A stretch of 64,000 nucleotides of DNA from Candidatus Binatia bacterium (GTDB taxonomy: Bacteria > Desulfobacterota > Binatia > Bin18): contig OX638322.1 in NCBI GenBank assembly GCA_951812575.1, forward strand, positions 2,975,925-3,039,924, read 5' to 3'. The translations under genes were made by a program, and so were the position numbers. A model generated the notes under the pieces. That model did not search any database. It was not told the origin of the DNA and saw nothing but the letters and a program-made list of their open reading frames with translations. Numbering within the stretch: the first letter of the stretch is position 1; every line of letters begins with the position of its first letter. Below are positions 38,746-50,811 of the stretch, one piece after another.

Positions 38746-39237
38746 GTGAGGCGGTGGCATTACAGTCTGCCCCTGGTAGACCTTTTACCAGAAGTTGTGG
38801 AGTGGGGATTAGGCAGGGTAGGGGAATAATATACTTAATGAGCCTATATGGAATGGATAGACGCAGCCCAGATCGAGCACGTAGAAAAACTCAGTGATCC
38901 TCCCGGCACTCTTATTACTATGGTGAACGAGACCAAGCATCACGTAGTAGAACCCCCCGAGCAGATACAAGCCAAGATCGCAGAGTAACTCCTCAGCTCG
39001 GCAACTTTAACAGAGACCATCTTATCAGACGTAAACAGCCCCGGTTTGCAATACCAGCGTTCAGTTTTTGGGGGATTCCGAACGAATCGCGGGTGAGCGG
39101 GCGAGATGGCCGAATGATTAGAGGAGGTCTGATATGGTGGAGTTCCTGACTAATGTGCAAATTGTTAAGACGGTTATGGATATCTGCAAGGGGGGATCAG
39201 GCTCCCTGTTGCTGAAACGGTCGGAGAGGCCGCCGGC
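38746..39237. other. Sparse region after the Phd antitoxin
   Basis: This 492-bp stretch is AT-richer than its flanks. It contains only two short reading frames, at 38848 and 39134, described separately. There is no toxin gene, no tRNA and no clear terminator. It may be a decayed gene or a site of past insertion. Confidence 0.5.
38848..38988 (+). CDS. Possible 46-aa small protein
   Basis: Frame starting MEWIDAAQIEHVEKLSDPP and ending PEQIQAKIAE. Amino-acid composition looks protein-like, but no Shine-Dalgarno sequence precedes the ATG and no family is recognised. It may be a fragment of a decayed gene. Confidence 0.3.
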   Translation: MEWIDAAQIEHVEKLSDPPGTLITMVNETKHHVVEPPEQIQAKIAE

Positions 39238-39241
39238 ATGA
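39134..39241 (+). CDS. 35-aa upstream peptide coupled to the methyltransferase gene
   Basis: Starts 7 bases after a very strong AGAGGAGG site and ends with TGA overlapping the methyltransferase ATG (ATGA). The peptide (MVEFLTNVQIVKTVMDICKG...) is hydrophobic at its start and Lys/Arg rich at its end. The methyltransferase itself has no ribosome binding site of its own, so re-initiation after this peptide would explain its translation. It could also be the remnant N-terminus of a larger protein. Confidence 0.45.
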   Translation: MVEFLTNVQIVKTVMDICKGGSGSLLLKRSERPPA

Positions 39242-39942
39242 AACAATGGTTCGAAACGCTAGATGACGACATCTGGTTCCCTTCCGATGAAGCTGGAGTA
39301 CAAGAAGTAGGGTTCATTAGGCGCGTGCTCCGCCTCCGGAGAGGACACCAGGTCCTTGATGCGCCGTGCGGGGCAGGCCGAATCGCGGTTCATCTCGCAA
39401 AGGCAGGCTGCTGTGTCACGGGTGTCGATCGGAACAAACGGTTCATTGACAGCGCAGGCGCTCAGTTTCAGCGAGAGCGATTGACCGGTACGTTCGCGGT
39501 GAATGATCTGAGGCAGATCGATTTCTCGGCCGCGTTCCACGGCGTGTTCAGTTGGTTTGCCAGCTTTGGCTACTTCTCAGACAGTGAGAATGCCGACCTG
39601 CTGCAGCGCTATGCGCGCGCTTTGAGGCGCGGGGGGCGGCTGCTGATCGATCAGCCAAATCGAGAGCATATCCTGCGGAACTTTGAGCGGGTCCAGGTGG
39701 AGGGCCGGGTCATCATGCGAGGCCGCTGGGATCAGAAAGCCCAACGGTTGATCGTCCGCAGGGTGATTGACGGCACTCAAGACCCTCGAAACACCTCCTC
39801 AATGCGGCTTTACACCCCCCGGCAGATGCAGGCACTGTATGAGCAAGCTGGCTTAGTTCTGGAAGATCGGTACGGCTCTGAAGAGGGAGACAGGTATACG
39901 AGGTCAAGTCCGCATATGATCAGTGTGGGTAGAAAACCATAG
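39238..39942 (+). CDS. Class I SAM-dependent methyltransferase
   Basis: 234 aa. Motif I QVLDAPCGAGRIAVHLA (about 39-55) binds S-adenosylmethionine, followed by GVDRNKRFIDSA. The later region AFHGVFSWFASFGYFSDSENADLL resembles small-molecule methyltransferases of the Methyltransf_25/11 groups. The substrate is unknown. Its start overlaps the stop of a 35-aa upstream reading frame. Confidence 0.86.
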   Translation: MKQWFETLDDDIWFPSDEAGVQEVGFIRRVLRLRRGHQVLDAPCGAGRIAVHLAKAGCCVTGVDRNKRFIDSAGAQFQRERLTGTFAVNDLRQIDFSAAFHGVFSWFASFGYFSDSENADLLQRYARALRRGGRLLIDQPNREHILRNFERVQVEGRVIMRGRWDQKAQRLIVRRVIDGTQDPRNTSSMRLYTPRQMQALYEQAGLVLEDRYGSEEGDRYTRSSPHMISVGRKP

Positions 39943-40004
39943 AGGGCCTCCGAAGAGTCCCTGTCGTTGCTGCTGCCCGCCCCCCCCGCTCGCCGGACTC
40001 CCAA

Positions 40005-40292
40005 TTAGCCGCTGGCTTCCTTGAAGGCCCGTAACACCGCGTTCATCCGGGTCTGATAGCCGGCGCCCTGCGCTTTGAACCACGCCAGCACGTCCGCATC
40101 CACCCGCAGGGAAATCAGTGCTTTGGGCGGAACGGGCCGCAAGCCCTGGCGGGCAATGCCGCGGACGATATGGTCCACCTCGGCGGCCGGATGCTCGTCG
40201 GTGAGCCGAATGTCTTGCTCTGACATCGCCTTGAGTCGCGGCCAATCCGTCTTAGACGTTGTGGAAGAAGATGATTTGCTCAGTCGTTCCAT
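40005..40292 (-). CDS. BrnA family antitoxin without BrnT
   Basis: 95 aa from ATG 40292. The C-terminal ribbon-helix-helix region KALISLRVDADVLAWFKAQGAGYQTRMNAVL (split across residues 60-90) is the BrnA signature, preceded by KTDWPRLKAMSEQDI. BrnA normally lies just downstream of its BrnT ribonuclease toxin; here the upstream partner position is taken by a truncated reading frame of a different family. This looks like an orphan antitoxin. Confidence 0.83.
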   Translation of the reverse strand: MERLSKSSSSTTSKTDWPRLKAMSEQDIRLTDEHPAAEVDHIVRGIARQGLRPVPPKALISLRVDADVLAWFKAQGAGYQTRMNAVLRAFKEASG

Positions 40293-40390
40293 TCGCGGGG
40301 GAAATCCTCCTTCAGGATGGCGCAGGCATGCTTCCATTCATGCACTTCGTAATGTTCGCGGATAAACGTTGGAAGCAGGTCTGTACTCAC
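40280..40390 (-). pseudogene. Truncated fragment resembling the N-terminus of a BglII-type restriction endonuclease
   Basis: 36-codon frame from GTG 40390 (AAGGAG upstream) to TGA 40280: VSTDLLPTFIREHY, then EVHEWKHACAILKEDFPREW. The second stretch resembles the opening of BglII-like endonucleases as I remember them. It stops after 36 codons and overlaps the BrnA start, so it is either a gene remnant or a leader that couples translation of the antitoxin. Confidence 0.4.
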
Positions 40391-40441
40391 TCGCTTTACA
40401 TCTCCTTGGCCGATTTTCTGCGGAAGGATCCGAGTAGGTAG

Positions 40442-40466
40442 GGAGAGAGCGGCAAACGCTCTCTCC
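40442..40466. terminator. Hairpin between IDH and the antitoxin gene
   Basis: GGAGAGAGCG-gcaaa-CGCTCTCTCC is a perfect 10-bp stem 27 bases after the isocitrate dehydrogenase stop. There is no U-run, but its place and strength suit a transcript end. It also resembles the small dispersed palindromes of this genome. Confidence 0.5.
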
Positions 40467-40492
40467 GCTACAAGAGAGGGGGGCAGTGTCTT

Positions 40493-42721
<2,229 letters not shown>

Positions 42722-42765
42722 ATTCTCTCCTTAGCTCTTATAGTGTGCCGCTTTAATCGCGCGGA

Positions 42766-42774
42766 ATTATACCA
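42766..42774 (-). promoter_or_regulatory. Extended -10 promoter of icd
   Basis: On the minus strand TGGTATAAT, an extended -10 (TGnTATAAT), 45 bases upstream of the icd ATG. No good -35 is apparent, as expected for this promoter class. Confidence 0.45.
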
Positions 42775-42884
42775 AATCACAGCTCAATCGGAAGGGCGGC
42801 GGAACGGACAGCCGCTCGCAGCCACGTTGCAAAGCGTAGGGGAAGAGGGTAGACAGTGGGTGCAGTCAGCGGAAGTAGGCCGAT

Positions 42885-43943
42885 ATGCGACGCATCCCTC
42901 TCCTGTGTGCTCTTGTCTGTATCCTGAGCGCCTTCTCGGCGTGCCGTGAGGCGATTGAGGAAGTTCCGCTGAATACCAGCCTGATTACCCTGACGGATAA
43001 ATTTTTTGATGTGGAGGCCCTCTCGGCCGAGAGAGCCGTGGTCGTCGGTTATGCGGGGAAAATCCTCCTCACCACCGATGGTGGCCAGAGCTGGCAGGCC
43101 AAGGACAGCGGGACCAACGCCGCCCTGTACAGCATTGCGTTTCCCGATGATCAGCATGGCTGGATCAGTGGGCAGGACGGCGTCATGCTGCACTCCACGG
43201 ATGGGGGCGAGACCTGGCAGCCGCAGGACAGCCAACTGGCCGATCCGATATTCGGCATTTCTTTTATCGATACCCGCCACGGCTGGGCCGCCGCCGACCG
43301 GGCGACCTATCTGAAAACGACAAACGGCGGAGAGTCCTGGGAGTCGGGCTATATCCAGCCTTCGCTCGAAGGAGTCGGGGCGGATGCCACCCTGGCCCTG
43401 GTGGACCCCATCTTCTACGATGTCCAGTTCCTGGATGAAAATACTGGCTGGATTGTGGGCGAGTTTGGCAAGATCTACCATACCACAGATGGCGGACAGC
43501 ACTGGCTGGAGCAGCAGAACAGCCTGCTCGGGCAGGCCGGATTCAGCGACGCCCTGAATCTGCCCACCTTCTTTGGGATCTCCTTTTCCGATATGAACAC
43601 TGGCGTGGTGGTCGGACTTGAGGGAAAGGTCGCGACCACCACCAACGCCGGTCAGCAGTGGAATTTTATCGGGCAGGCAGACGGAGCCCTGTTCGATACC
43701 GAACCCTTATACGCGCCATATTTAACCGGCCCTGACGGCGGTGGCTGGATCGTGGGCGGAGCCGGGCGGGTGCTGCGCCTGCAGGGTGGAGAGTGGCAAC
43801 CGACGGGTGTCGGCATGCCTATCGCAACCTGGCTGCGGGCGGTTGATTTCCATGATGCGGCGCATGGCTGGATTGTGGGCGGATATGGAGCCATCTTACG
43901 CACGACGGACGGCGGTCAGAGTTGGCTGCGCGTTTTTGGCTGA
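42885..43943 (+). CDS. Ycf48/BNR-repeat lipoprotein
   Basis: 352 aa. Lipoprotein signal peptide with lipobox FSAC (Cys at about 20), so probably anchored in a membrane facing the periplasm. The rest is a seven-bladed propeller with the recurring TTDGGQSW/STDGGETW/TTNGGESW and GWIVG blade motifs seen in Ycf48-like photosystem II assembly factors. Non-photosynthetic bacteria use this family next to RND-type permeases, but none is in this window. Function unknown; likely binds or stabilises an envelope complex. Confidence 0.88.
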   Translation: MRRIPLLCALVCILSAFSACREAIEEVPLNTSLITLTDKFFDVEALSAERAVVVGYAGKILLTTDGGQSWQAKDSGTNAALYSIAFPDDQHGWISGQDGVMLHSTDGGETWQPQDSQLADPIFGISFIDTRHGWAAADRATYLKTTNGGESWESGYIQPSLEGVGADATLALVDPIFYDVQFLDENTGWIVGEFGKIYHTTDGGQHWLEQQNSLLGQAGFSDALNLPTFFGISFSDMNTGVVVGLEGKVATTTNAGQQWNFIGQADGALFDTEPLYAPYLTGPDGGGWIVGGAGRVLRLQGGEWQPTGVGMPIATWLRAVDFHDAAHGWIVGGYGAILRTTDGGQSWLRVFG

Positions 43944-43964
43944 TAGGCATACTGGGGAGTAAAC

Positions 43965-44759
43965 ATGACCGATGCGGCGTTTGACATTGCGGGGAAAGTC
44001 ACCGTTATCACCGGCGGTGGAACCGGAATCGGGGCGGAAATCGCGGCTGAGTTCTGCCGCCGTGGTGCTCCGGTGATGATTACCAGCCGGACGATGGACC
44101 ACCTGGGCCCGGTTGCGGAAGGGATCAAACAGGACGGGGGCGAAGTTGACACTATTGTGTGTGATGTGCGCAAAAACGATCAGGTCGAGGCGGTTATCGA
44201 GAAAACCGTGCAAAGATGGGGTCGGGTTGATATTTTAATCAATAACGCCGGTGCGAGCTTTGTGGCCAACGCCCACGAGATCTCGGCGAATGGGTTCAGC
44301 GCCATTGTGGCTATCAATCTGAACGGCACCTTTCTCTTCTCCAAGGCTGCGGCCCTGGTCATGATGGAAAAGCAGACCGGCGGCAGCATCATTAATATCT
44401 CGTCCGACGCCGGGGTGTTTGGTTCAGCCACGATGTCGCACTATGGGGCGGCAAAGGCGGGGATTATCAACTTGACCCGCTCCCTGGCCATTGAGTGGGC
44501 CGACTACGGTATTCGCGTGAACTGCATCTCGCCCGGTCCGATCGAAACCCCAGGGGTCAAGGAAGTCCTGTGGCCGACCAAGGAGCTGCAAGACAAAGCC
44601 ACCGGCTCGACCGCCCTGAATCGTTTTGGGACGGGCCTCGAAATCGCCTGGCCGTGCGTGTTCCTGGCCTCAAAGGCGGGTGGATATGTGAATGGTATCA
44701 ACCTCCAGGTTGACGGTTGCATGACCCGCGCGGGCATACCGGAGAGTCGGCTCAATTAA
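43965..44759 (+). CDS. Short-chain dehydrogenase/reductase (SDR)
   Basis: 264 aa. Cofactor motif TGGGTGIGAEIA (about 18-29), NNAGA, the catalytic Ser in NISSDAG and the YxxxK pair in HYGAAKAG are all present. C-terminal NGINLQVDGCMTRAG is standard. NAD(P)-dependent oxidation of a secondary alcohol or reduction of a ketone, likely a 3-hydroxyacyl-CoA-like intermediate given the thiolase and acyl-CoA dehydrogenase genes downstream. Confidence 0.92.
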   Translation: MTDAAFDIAGKVTVITGGGTGIGAEIAAEFCRRGAPVMITSRTMDHLGPVAEGIKQDGGEVDTIVCDVRKNDQVEAVIEKTVQRWGRVDILINNAGASFVANAHEISANGFSAIVAINLNGTFLFSKAAALVMMEKQTGGSIINISSDAGVFGSATMSHYGAAKAGIINLTRSLAIEWADYGIRVNCISPGPIETPGVKEVLWPTKELQDKATGSTALNRFGTGLEIAWPCVFLASKAGGYVNGINLQVDGCMTRAGIPESRLN

Positions 44760-44791
44760 GCCGCAGCATACGAGAAACTGGAGCGCTGAAT

Positions 44792-46192
44792 ATGGTCGGT
44801 ATTGTTTCGTATGGGTCGTATATCCCCTCGTATCGTCTCCCGCGTGATGTGATCGCCAAAGAGTGGGACGGCCCGTCATTAGGCGGGGAGCGGGCCCTGG
44901 CCAGTTTTGATGAGGACAGCCTGACCCTGGCCATGAATGCCAGTATAGACGCCCTGGGAGATCGCAACCCCAAAGCGGTCGCGGGGATCTTCTTTGCCTC
45001 AACGACCTCGCCCTACCGAGAGAAGCAGGCCGCGGCCACCGTTGCCACCGTCCTGGATACGGGTAAAGAGCTGCGGACCATGGATTTCACCGATTCGCTG
45101 CGCGCCGGCACCTCGGCCCTCCTTACCGCCCTGGATTTGGCCAAAGCGGGGGAACTGTTATTAGTCTGCGCCGGCGACGCGCGCATGGGGGAGCCGGACA
45201 CGATACAGGAACAGAACTACGGCGATGCCGGCGGGGCCCTGGTCATTGGCTCGGAAAACGTGATCGCCGAGCTGGTTGGCACTCATACGGTCAGCCAGGA
45301 ATTTCTCGGCACGTGGCGAACCGAAGAGCAGGACTATCTCAAATCGTTTCCCGGCGGCTTTGAGAACAAGTTCGGCTATAATCGTTTTATTGCGGAAACC
45401 GTGCAGGGCCTGCTGCAAAAATGCCATCTCGAAGCCAAGGACATTACCAACGCGGCCATTGCCGCTCCCAGCCAAAAGGCGCTGCGGGGCGCCCTGCGCG
45501 GCCTGGGATTTGATATGAAGAGCCAGGTGCAGGAAACGTTTTGGAATACGGTTGGGGACGCCGGGACGGCCCAGCCGCTGGTCCTGCTGGCCGCGGTGCT
45601 TGAACGGGCCAAGCCGGGCGATCTGATCCTGGTTGCCGGCTACGGAGACGGAGGTGATGCGGCGCTGTTTCGGGTCACAGACGGGATTACCGGTTTTCAG
45701 GTTGCCCGGAGCGTGTATTCGCAGATTGAGGTGAAGCGGACGCTGCAATCCTATGGCAAATACGCCCGCTTTCGGAAGCTGATTCGGAAGGATTACACGA
45801 CGCAGGACGAATCCACTCCGGTCGTGCTGCTGCGCGACCAAAAGCAGATTCTGCCCCTGTATGGCGGGAAATGCCCGGCGTGTGGCGTCATTCAGTTTCC
45901 CATTCACCGCATCTGTACGGAATGTGGCTATCGGGAGGGGCTGGAAGAGATCAAGCTGTCGCGGCGGGGGACGCTCTTCACCTTTACGAACGACTATCTG
46001 ACCGAGACGCCCGACCCGCCAACGACGCACGCCGTGGTCGATCTTGAGGGCGGCGGGCGCGTCTTTGTCCAACTCACGGATTGCGAGGCCGAGCGGGTGG
46101 AGATCGGCATGCCGCTCGAGTTGACATTTCGCAAATATCATGAAGGCTATGGGATCAAGAATTATTTCTGGAAGGCACGGCCGGCAGAATAG
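44792..46192 (+). CDS. HMG-CoA-synthase-like protein fused to DUF35 (zinc ribbon/OB) domain
   Basis: 466 aa. Residues 1-335 form a thiolase-fold HMGS-like domain (MVGIVSYGSYIPSYRLPRD). Residues 355-466 are a DUF35 rubredoxin-like zinc ribbon (CPACG and CTECG) plus OB fold. In HMG-CoA synthases the acyl-accepting Cys lies before AGT; here the segment is DFTDSLRAGTSAL, with Leu103 in its place, so classical Claisen chemistry is unlikely. DUF35 proteins bind CoA thioesters and assist SCP2-thiolases and aldolases; the next gene encodes one. Probably an accessory acyl-CoA-binding subunit. Confidence 0.82.
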   Translation: MVGIVSYGSYIPSYRLPRDVIAKEWDGPSLGGERALASFDEDSLTLAMNASIDALGDRNPKAVAGIFFASTTSPYREKQAAATVATVLDTGKELRTMDFTDSLRAGTSALLTALDLAKAGELLLVCAGDARMGEPDTIQEQNYGDAGGALVIGSENVIAELVGTHTVSQEFLGTWRTEEQDYLKSFPGGFENKFGYNRFIAETVQGLLQKCHLEAKDITNAAIAAPSQKALRGALRGLGFDMKSQVQETFWNTVGDAGTAQPLVLLAAVLERAKPGDLILVAGYGDGGDAALFRVTDGITGFQVARSVYSQIEVKRTLQSYGKYARFRKLIRKDYTTQDESTPVVLLRDQKQILPLYGGKCPACGVIQFPIHRICTECGYREGLEEIKLSRRGTLFTFTNDYLTETPDPPTTHAVVDLEGGGRVFVQLTDCEAERVEIGMPLELTFRKYHEGYGIKNYFWKARPAE

Positions 46193-46233
46193 GCGAACCT
46201 AGGCAAGACACGACATCTTTGAGAGGAGGCAGT

Positions 46234-47379
46234 ATGAATATTCGGGACAAGGTCGCGGTGATTGGGGCTGGATGCAGTAAGTTTGGTGAAAACTACGACA
46301 AGAGCGCCGAAGATATGATTGTCGAGGCTGCGCATGACGCCTATACGGACGCGCGCATCGATCCGAGTCAGATTCAGGCCGCCTGGGTCGGGACGCTCAG
46401 CTCGGCCAGCGCCGGTAACGCTCTGGCCGACCCGCTCAAGCTGTTCAATATTCCGATTACCCGTGTGGAAAACTACTGCGCCTCGGGCATGGATGCGTTT
46501 CGGAATGCGTGTATGGCGGTTGCCTCCGGCATGTACGATGTGGTTCTGGCGCTGGGTTTTGAGAAGCTGCGTGACTCCGGTCAGCGCGGTCTGGGGACGT
46601 TTGGCGACCATCCCGTTGTGGGCTATGGCACGACCGCTCCGTCGCTGTTTGCCATGGCGGCCAACCGCTACTTTGAGACGTATGGCATTGATAAGACGGC
46701 CCTGGCCAAGGTCGCCATCAAAAATCATCACAACGGCACGATGAGCCCCAAGGCCCACTTTCGGATGGAGGTCTCGGAAGACCAGGTCGTCAACGCACCG
46801 TTGATTTGCAGCCCGCTCGGTCTGCTGGATTGCTGCCCGACCACGGACGGCGCCGCGGCGGTGATTATCTGTAAGGAAGAACTGGCCCGCTCGTTCCGAC
46901 CTGACCCGGTGAAAGTCAAAGGCGTCGGCTTATCCGTCACCTCGGGCGAGCCGTATATGAAACCGAGCTTCGCCTACACCGGCTTCCCCGCCACGGCTCA
47001 GGCGGCCCAATCGGCCTATGAACAAGCCGGTATGACGGCCAAGGATATTGACCTGGTCGAATGCCATGACTGCTTCACCATTACCGAGATCCTGAACTAT
47101 GAAGACCTCGGCCTGTGCGAAAAAGGCGAGGGCTGGCGCTATGTGGCCGAGGGTCGGGCGAACATTGACGGCGGCGCGGTTCCGGTGAACCCCTCGGGTG
47201 GTCTGAAATCGTTTGGTCATCCCATTGGCGCAACCGGCATTCGCATGATCTACGAGGTGTCGCAGCACTTATGGGGCAAAGCCGGAGACCGGCAGGTCAA
47301 GGACGCGGAAGTAGGCTTGGCCCATAACCTGGGTGGCCCAGGTTCGGTTGGCTGTGTGACCATTCTGGCCAACAGCTAA
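46234..47379 (+). CDS. SCP2-type thiolase (acetyl-CoA acetyltransferase family)
   Basis: 381 aa from ATG 46234 with AGAGGAGG upstream. Active residues: nucleophile Cys82 in NYCASGMDAF, the ECHDCFTITEI motif, and the GHPIGATG motif with its His. This is the sterol-carrier-protein-x/Ltp2-like subfamily, cleaving or forming 3-oxoacyl-CoA. It follows the HMGS-like/DUF35 gene by 41 bases and precedes a strong terminator, so the SDR-HMGS-thiolase set is probably one transcript. Confidence 0.92.
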   Translation: MNIRDKVAVIGAGCSKFGENYDKSAEDMIVEAAHDAYTDARIDPSQIQAAWVGTLSSASAGNALADPLKLFNIPITRVENYCASGMDAFRNACMAVASGMYDVVLALGFEKLRDSGQRGLGTFGDHPVVGYGTTAPSLFAMAANRYFETYGIDKTALAKVAIKNHHNGTMSPKAHFRMEVSEDQVVNAPLICSPLGLLDCCPTTDGAAAVIICKEELARSFRPDPVKVKGVGLSVTSGEPYMKPSFAYTGFPATAQAAQSAYEQAGMTAKDIDLVECHDCFTITEILNYEDLGLCEKGEGWRYVAEGRANIDGGAVPVNPSGGLKSFGHPIGATGIRMIYEVSQHLWGKAGDRQVKDAEVGLAHNLGGPGSVGCVTILANS

Positions 47380-47399
47380 ATCAAATAATAACGGGCGAT

Positions 47400-47437
47400 A
47401 ACGAGGACTGGGCACCACTCAGTCCTCGTTCTTTTTT
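47400..47437 (+). terminator. Rho-independent terminator after the thiolase gene
   Basis: AACGAGGACTG-N9-CAGTCCTCGTT, a perfect 11-bp stem, followed by CTTTTTT. This is the clearest intrinsic terminator in the window and separates the thiolase operon from the acyl-CoA dehydrogenase gene 11 bases later. Confidence 0.92.
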
Positions 47438-47448
47438 GTGGGGGTGTC

Positions 47449-48570
47449 ATGGATTTCGGTTTTAGTGAAGAGCAGGATCTTCTGCGCCAATCCGCCGCTG
47501 ACTTCTTACGCAACGAATGTCCCATGTCCTATGTCCGCCAGATGATGGAGGACGAGCGGGGCTATGCGGATGAGGTTTGGAACAAGATGGCCGGACTGGG
47601 CTGGATGGGGCTGATTGTGCCCGAAGAATACGGTGGAGCCGGGCTGTCCCTGGTTGATCTGGTCGTCGTGCTGGAAGAGATGGGTAAGGTCGTGCTGCCC
47701 GGTCCCTTCTTTTCGACCGTTGCGCTGGGCGGTCTGTGTGTGCAGGTGGCTGGGAGTGAAGAGCAGAAAAAGGCTCTGCTGCCCGGTATGGCGTCCGGGC
47801 AGACCACGCTGACCCTGGCCGTCCTCGAAGAACACGCCCGCTGGGATGAGGCCGGCATCAACCTCAGTGCGGAGAAGAACGGTGGTGGGTATGTGTTGAA
47901 CGGGGTGAAATTATTTGTGTCTGACGCCCATGTTGTCGATCACATCATCTGTGCCGCGCGAACGTCCGAAGGGGTGACACTGTTTCTGCTCGACCGTCAA
48001 CAGGCCGGCCTTGGAACCCGTCTGCTCAAAACCATGGATCAGACGCGGAAGCTGTGTGAGGTGACCCTGGAGAACGTGCACGTCGGCGCCGATGCTCTGC
48101 TGGGGGCGGCCGGCCAGGGCTGGGATGTTTTGTCTCGTGTCCTCAACCAGAGCAAAGTAGCCCTGAGCGCCGAAATGTGTGGAGGCGCGCAACAGGTGCT
48201 GGACATGAGTGTGGAATACGCCAAGGTGCGCGAGCAGTTTGGCCGCCCGATCGGGTCGTTTCAAGCCATCCAGCATAAATGCGCCGATATGCTGGTGCAG
48301 GTCGAGGGGGCCAAGTCGGCCACATATTACGCCGCCTGGGCCGTCTCAAACGATGCACCCGACGCCGCACTGGCCGCCGCCATGGCCAAGGCGTATTGCA
48401 GCGATGCCTACCGTCAGGTGACGAGCGAAGGCATACAGGTTCACGGCGGTATTGGCTTTACCTGGGAGCACGATCTCCACATTTATTTCAAGCGCGCCAA
48501 GGGCTCGGAGGTGACCTTTGGCGATGCGACCTGGAACCGCGAACTCGTAGCCCAACATACGCTGGATTAG
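47449..48570 (+). CDS. Acyl-CoA dehydrogenase
   Basis: 373 aa flavoenzyme of the ACAD family: [21 protein letters not shown] at the start, [16 protein letters not shown], and the C-terminal [23 protein letters not shown]. The usual catalytic Glu position in the C-terminal domain is not obvious, so it may be a subunit of a heteromeric (steroid- or cholate-type) dehydrogenase; these come as alpha2beta2 pairs, and no second gene lies here. Likely introduces a double bond into an acyl-CoA. Confidence 0.9.
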   Translation: MDFGFSEEQDLLRQSAADFLRNECPMSYVRQMMEDERGYADEVWNKMAGLGWMGLIVPEEYGGAGLSLVDLVVVLEEMGKVVLPGPFFSTVALGGLCVQVAGSEEQKKALLPGMASGQTTLTLAVLEEHARWDEAGINLSAEKNGGGYVLNGVKLFVSDAHVVDHIICAARTSEGVTLFLLDRQQAGLGTRLLKTMDQTRKLCEVTLENVHVGADALLGAAGQGWDVLSRVLNQSKVALSAEMCGGAQQVLDMSVEYAKVREQFGRPIGSFQAIQHKCADMLVQVEGAKSATYYAAWAVSNDAPDAALAAAMAKAYCSDAYRQVTSEGIQVHGGIGFTWEHDLHIYFKRAKGSEVTFGDATWNRELVAQHTLD

Positions 48571-48694
48571 GGACAGTGTGGGAGAACTGGCCGGGGATGT
48601 TCCGCCGTTCCAATCAGGGCTACCTTCTGACCAATGGCGCATCTGGATAGCTTTGTCAGGCGGCAGAATATTCAAGCGAGCGAAGGGAAAGGAT

Positions 48695-50391
<1,697 letters not shown>

Positions 50392-50395
<4 letters not shown>

Positions 50396-50811
50396 ATATC
50401 AACACCGACTACCTTGACCGCTGCATCGAAACACTGGAACGCGCATTTGATTTGTTCCAGGACTACGGCCCGGGAGAAATTGAACATGACCTCTACCGCT
50501 CGGCGTGCGTCAAGGAATTCGAAATCATTGAAGAGCAGTGCGGCAGCCTGCTGAAAAAGCGGCTACGAGAGTACTTCGCCAGCAACCGCGAAGCCGATAA
50601 ACTCCATTTCAAAGACATTTTCCGTCATGCCGCCAAGCACGCCCTGATTACGAGTGACGAGTGTGAGCGCTGGCTGCACTACCGCGACTGCCGCAACAAT
50701 TCCGCCCACCGCTACGGCGAAGACTACGCCGAGGAAGTGCTGGCCGCGTTACCCGCATTTATCACGGACGCGAAGGCGGTGTCCCACGCGATAAAACAGT
50801 CAACATCATGA
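50392..50811 (+). CDS. HEPN protein, HI0074-type nucleotidyltransferase partner
   Basis: 139 aa all-helical protein from GTG 50392, whose GTGA overlaps the hsdM stop. It has [23 protein letters not shown] and the HEPN ribonuclease motif Rx4H in [16 protein letters not shown] (about 99-114). Members pair with minimal nucleotidyltransferases as HepT/MntA-like toxin-antitoxin modules, in which the nucleotidyltransferase inactivates the HEPN RNase. Here the nucleotidyltransferase is the N-terminal domain of the next protein, whose ATG overlaps this stop. Confidence 0.88.

Noticed and set aside
39106..39150. Sequence GGCGAGATGGCCGAATGATTAGAGG resembling the 5' end of a tRNA-Ser or tRNA-Leu (written in part: GCGAGATGGCCGAATG)
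   Set aside because: No matching acceptor 3' strand, T-loop (GTTCGAATCC-like) or CCA follows within 100 bases; most of it is the ribosome binding site of the 35-aa frame.
40442..40466. Hairpin considered as an attenuator or riboswitch of icd
   Set aside because: It lies downstream of icd, which is transcribed toward it, so it can only serve as a transcript end or a repeat.
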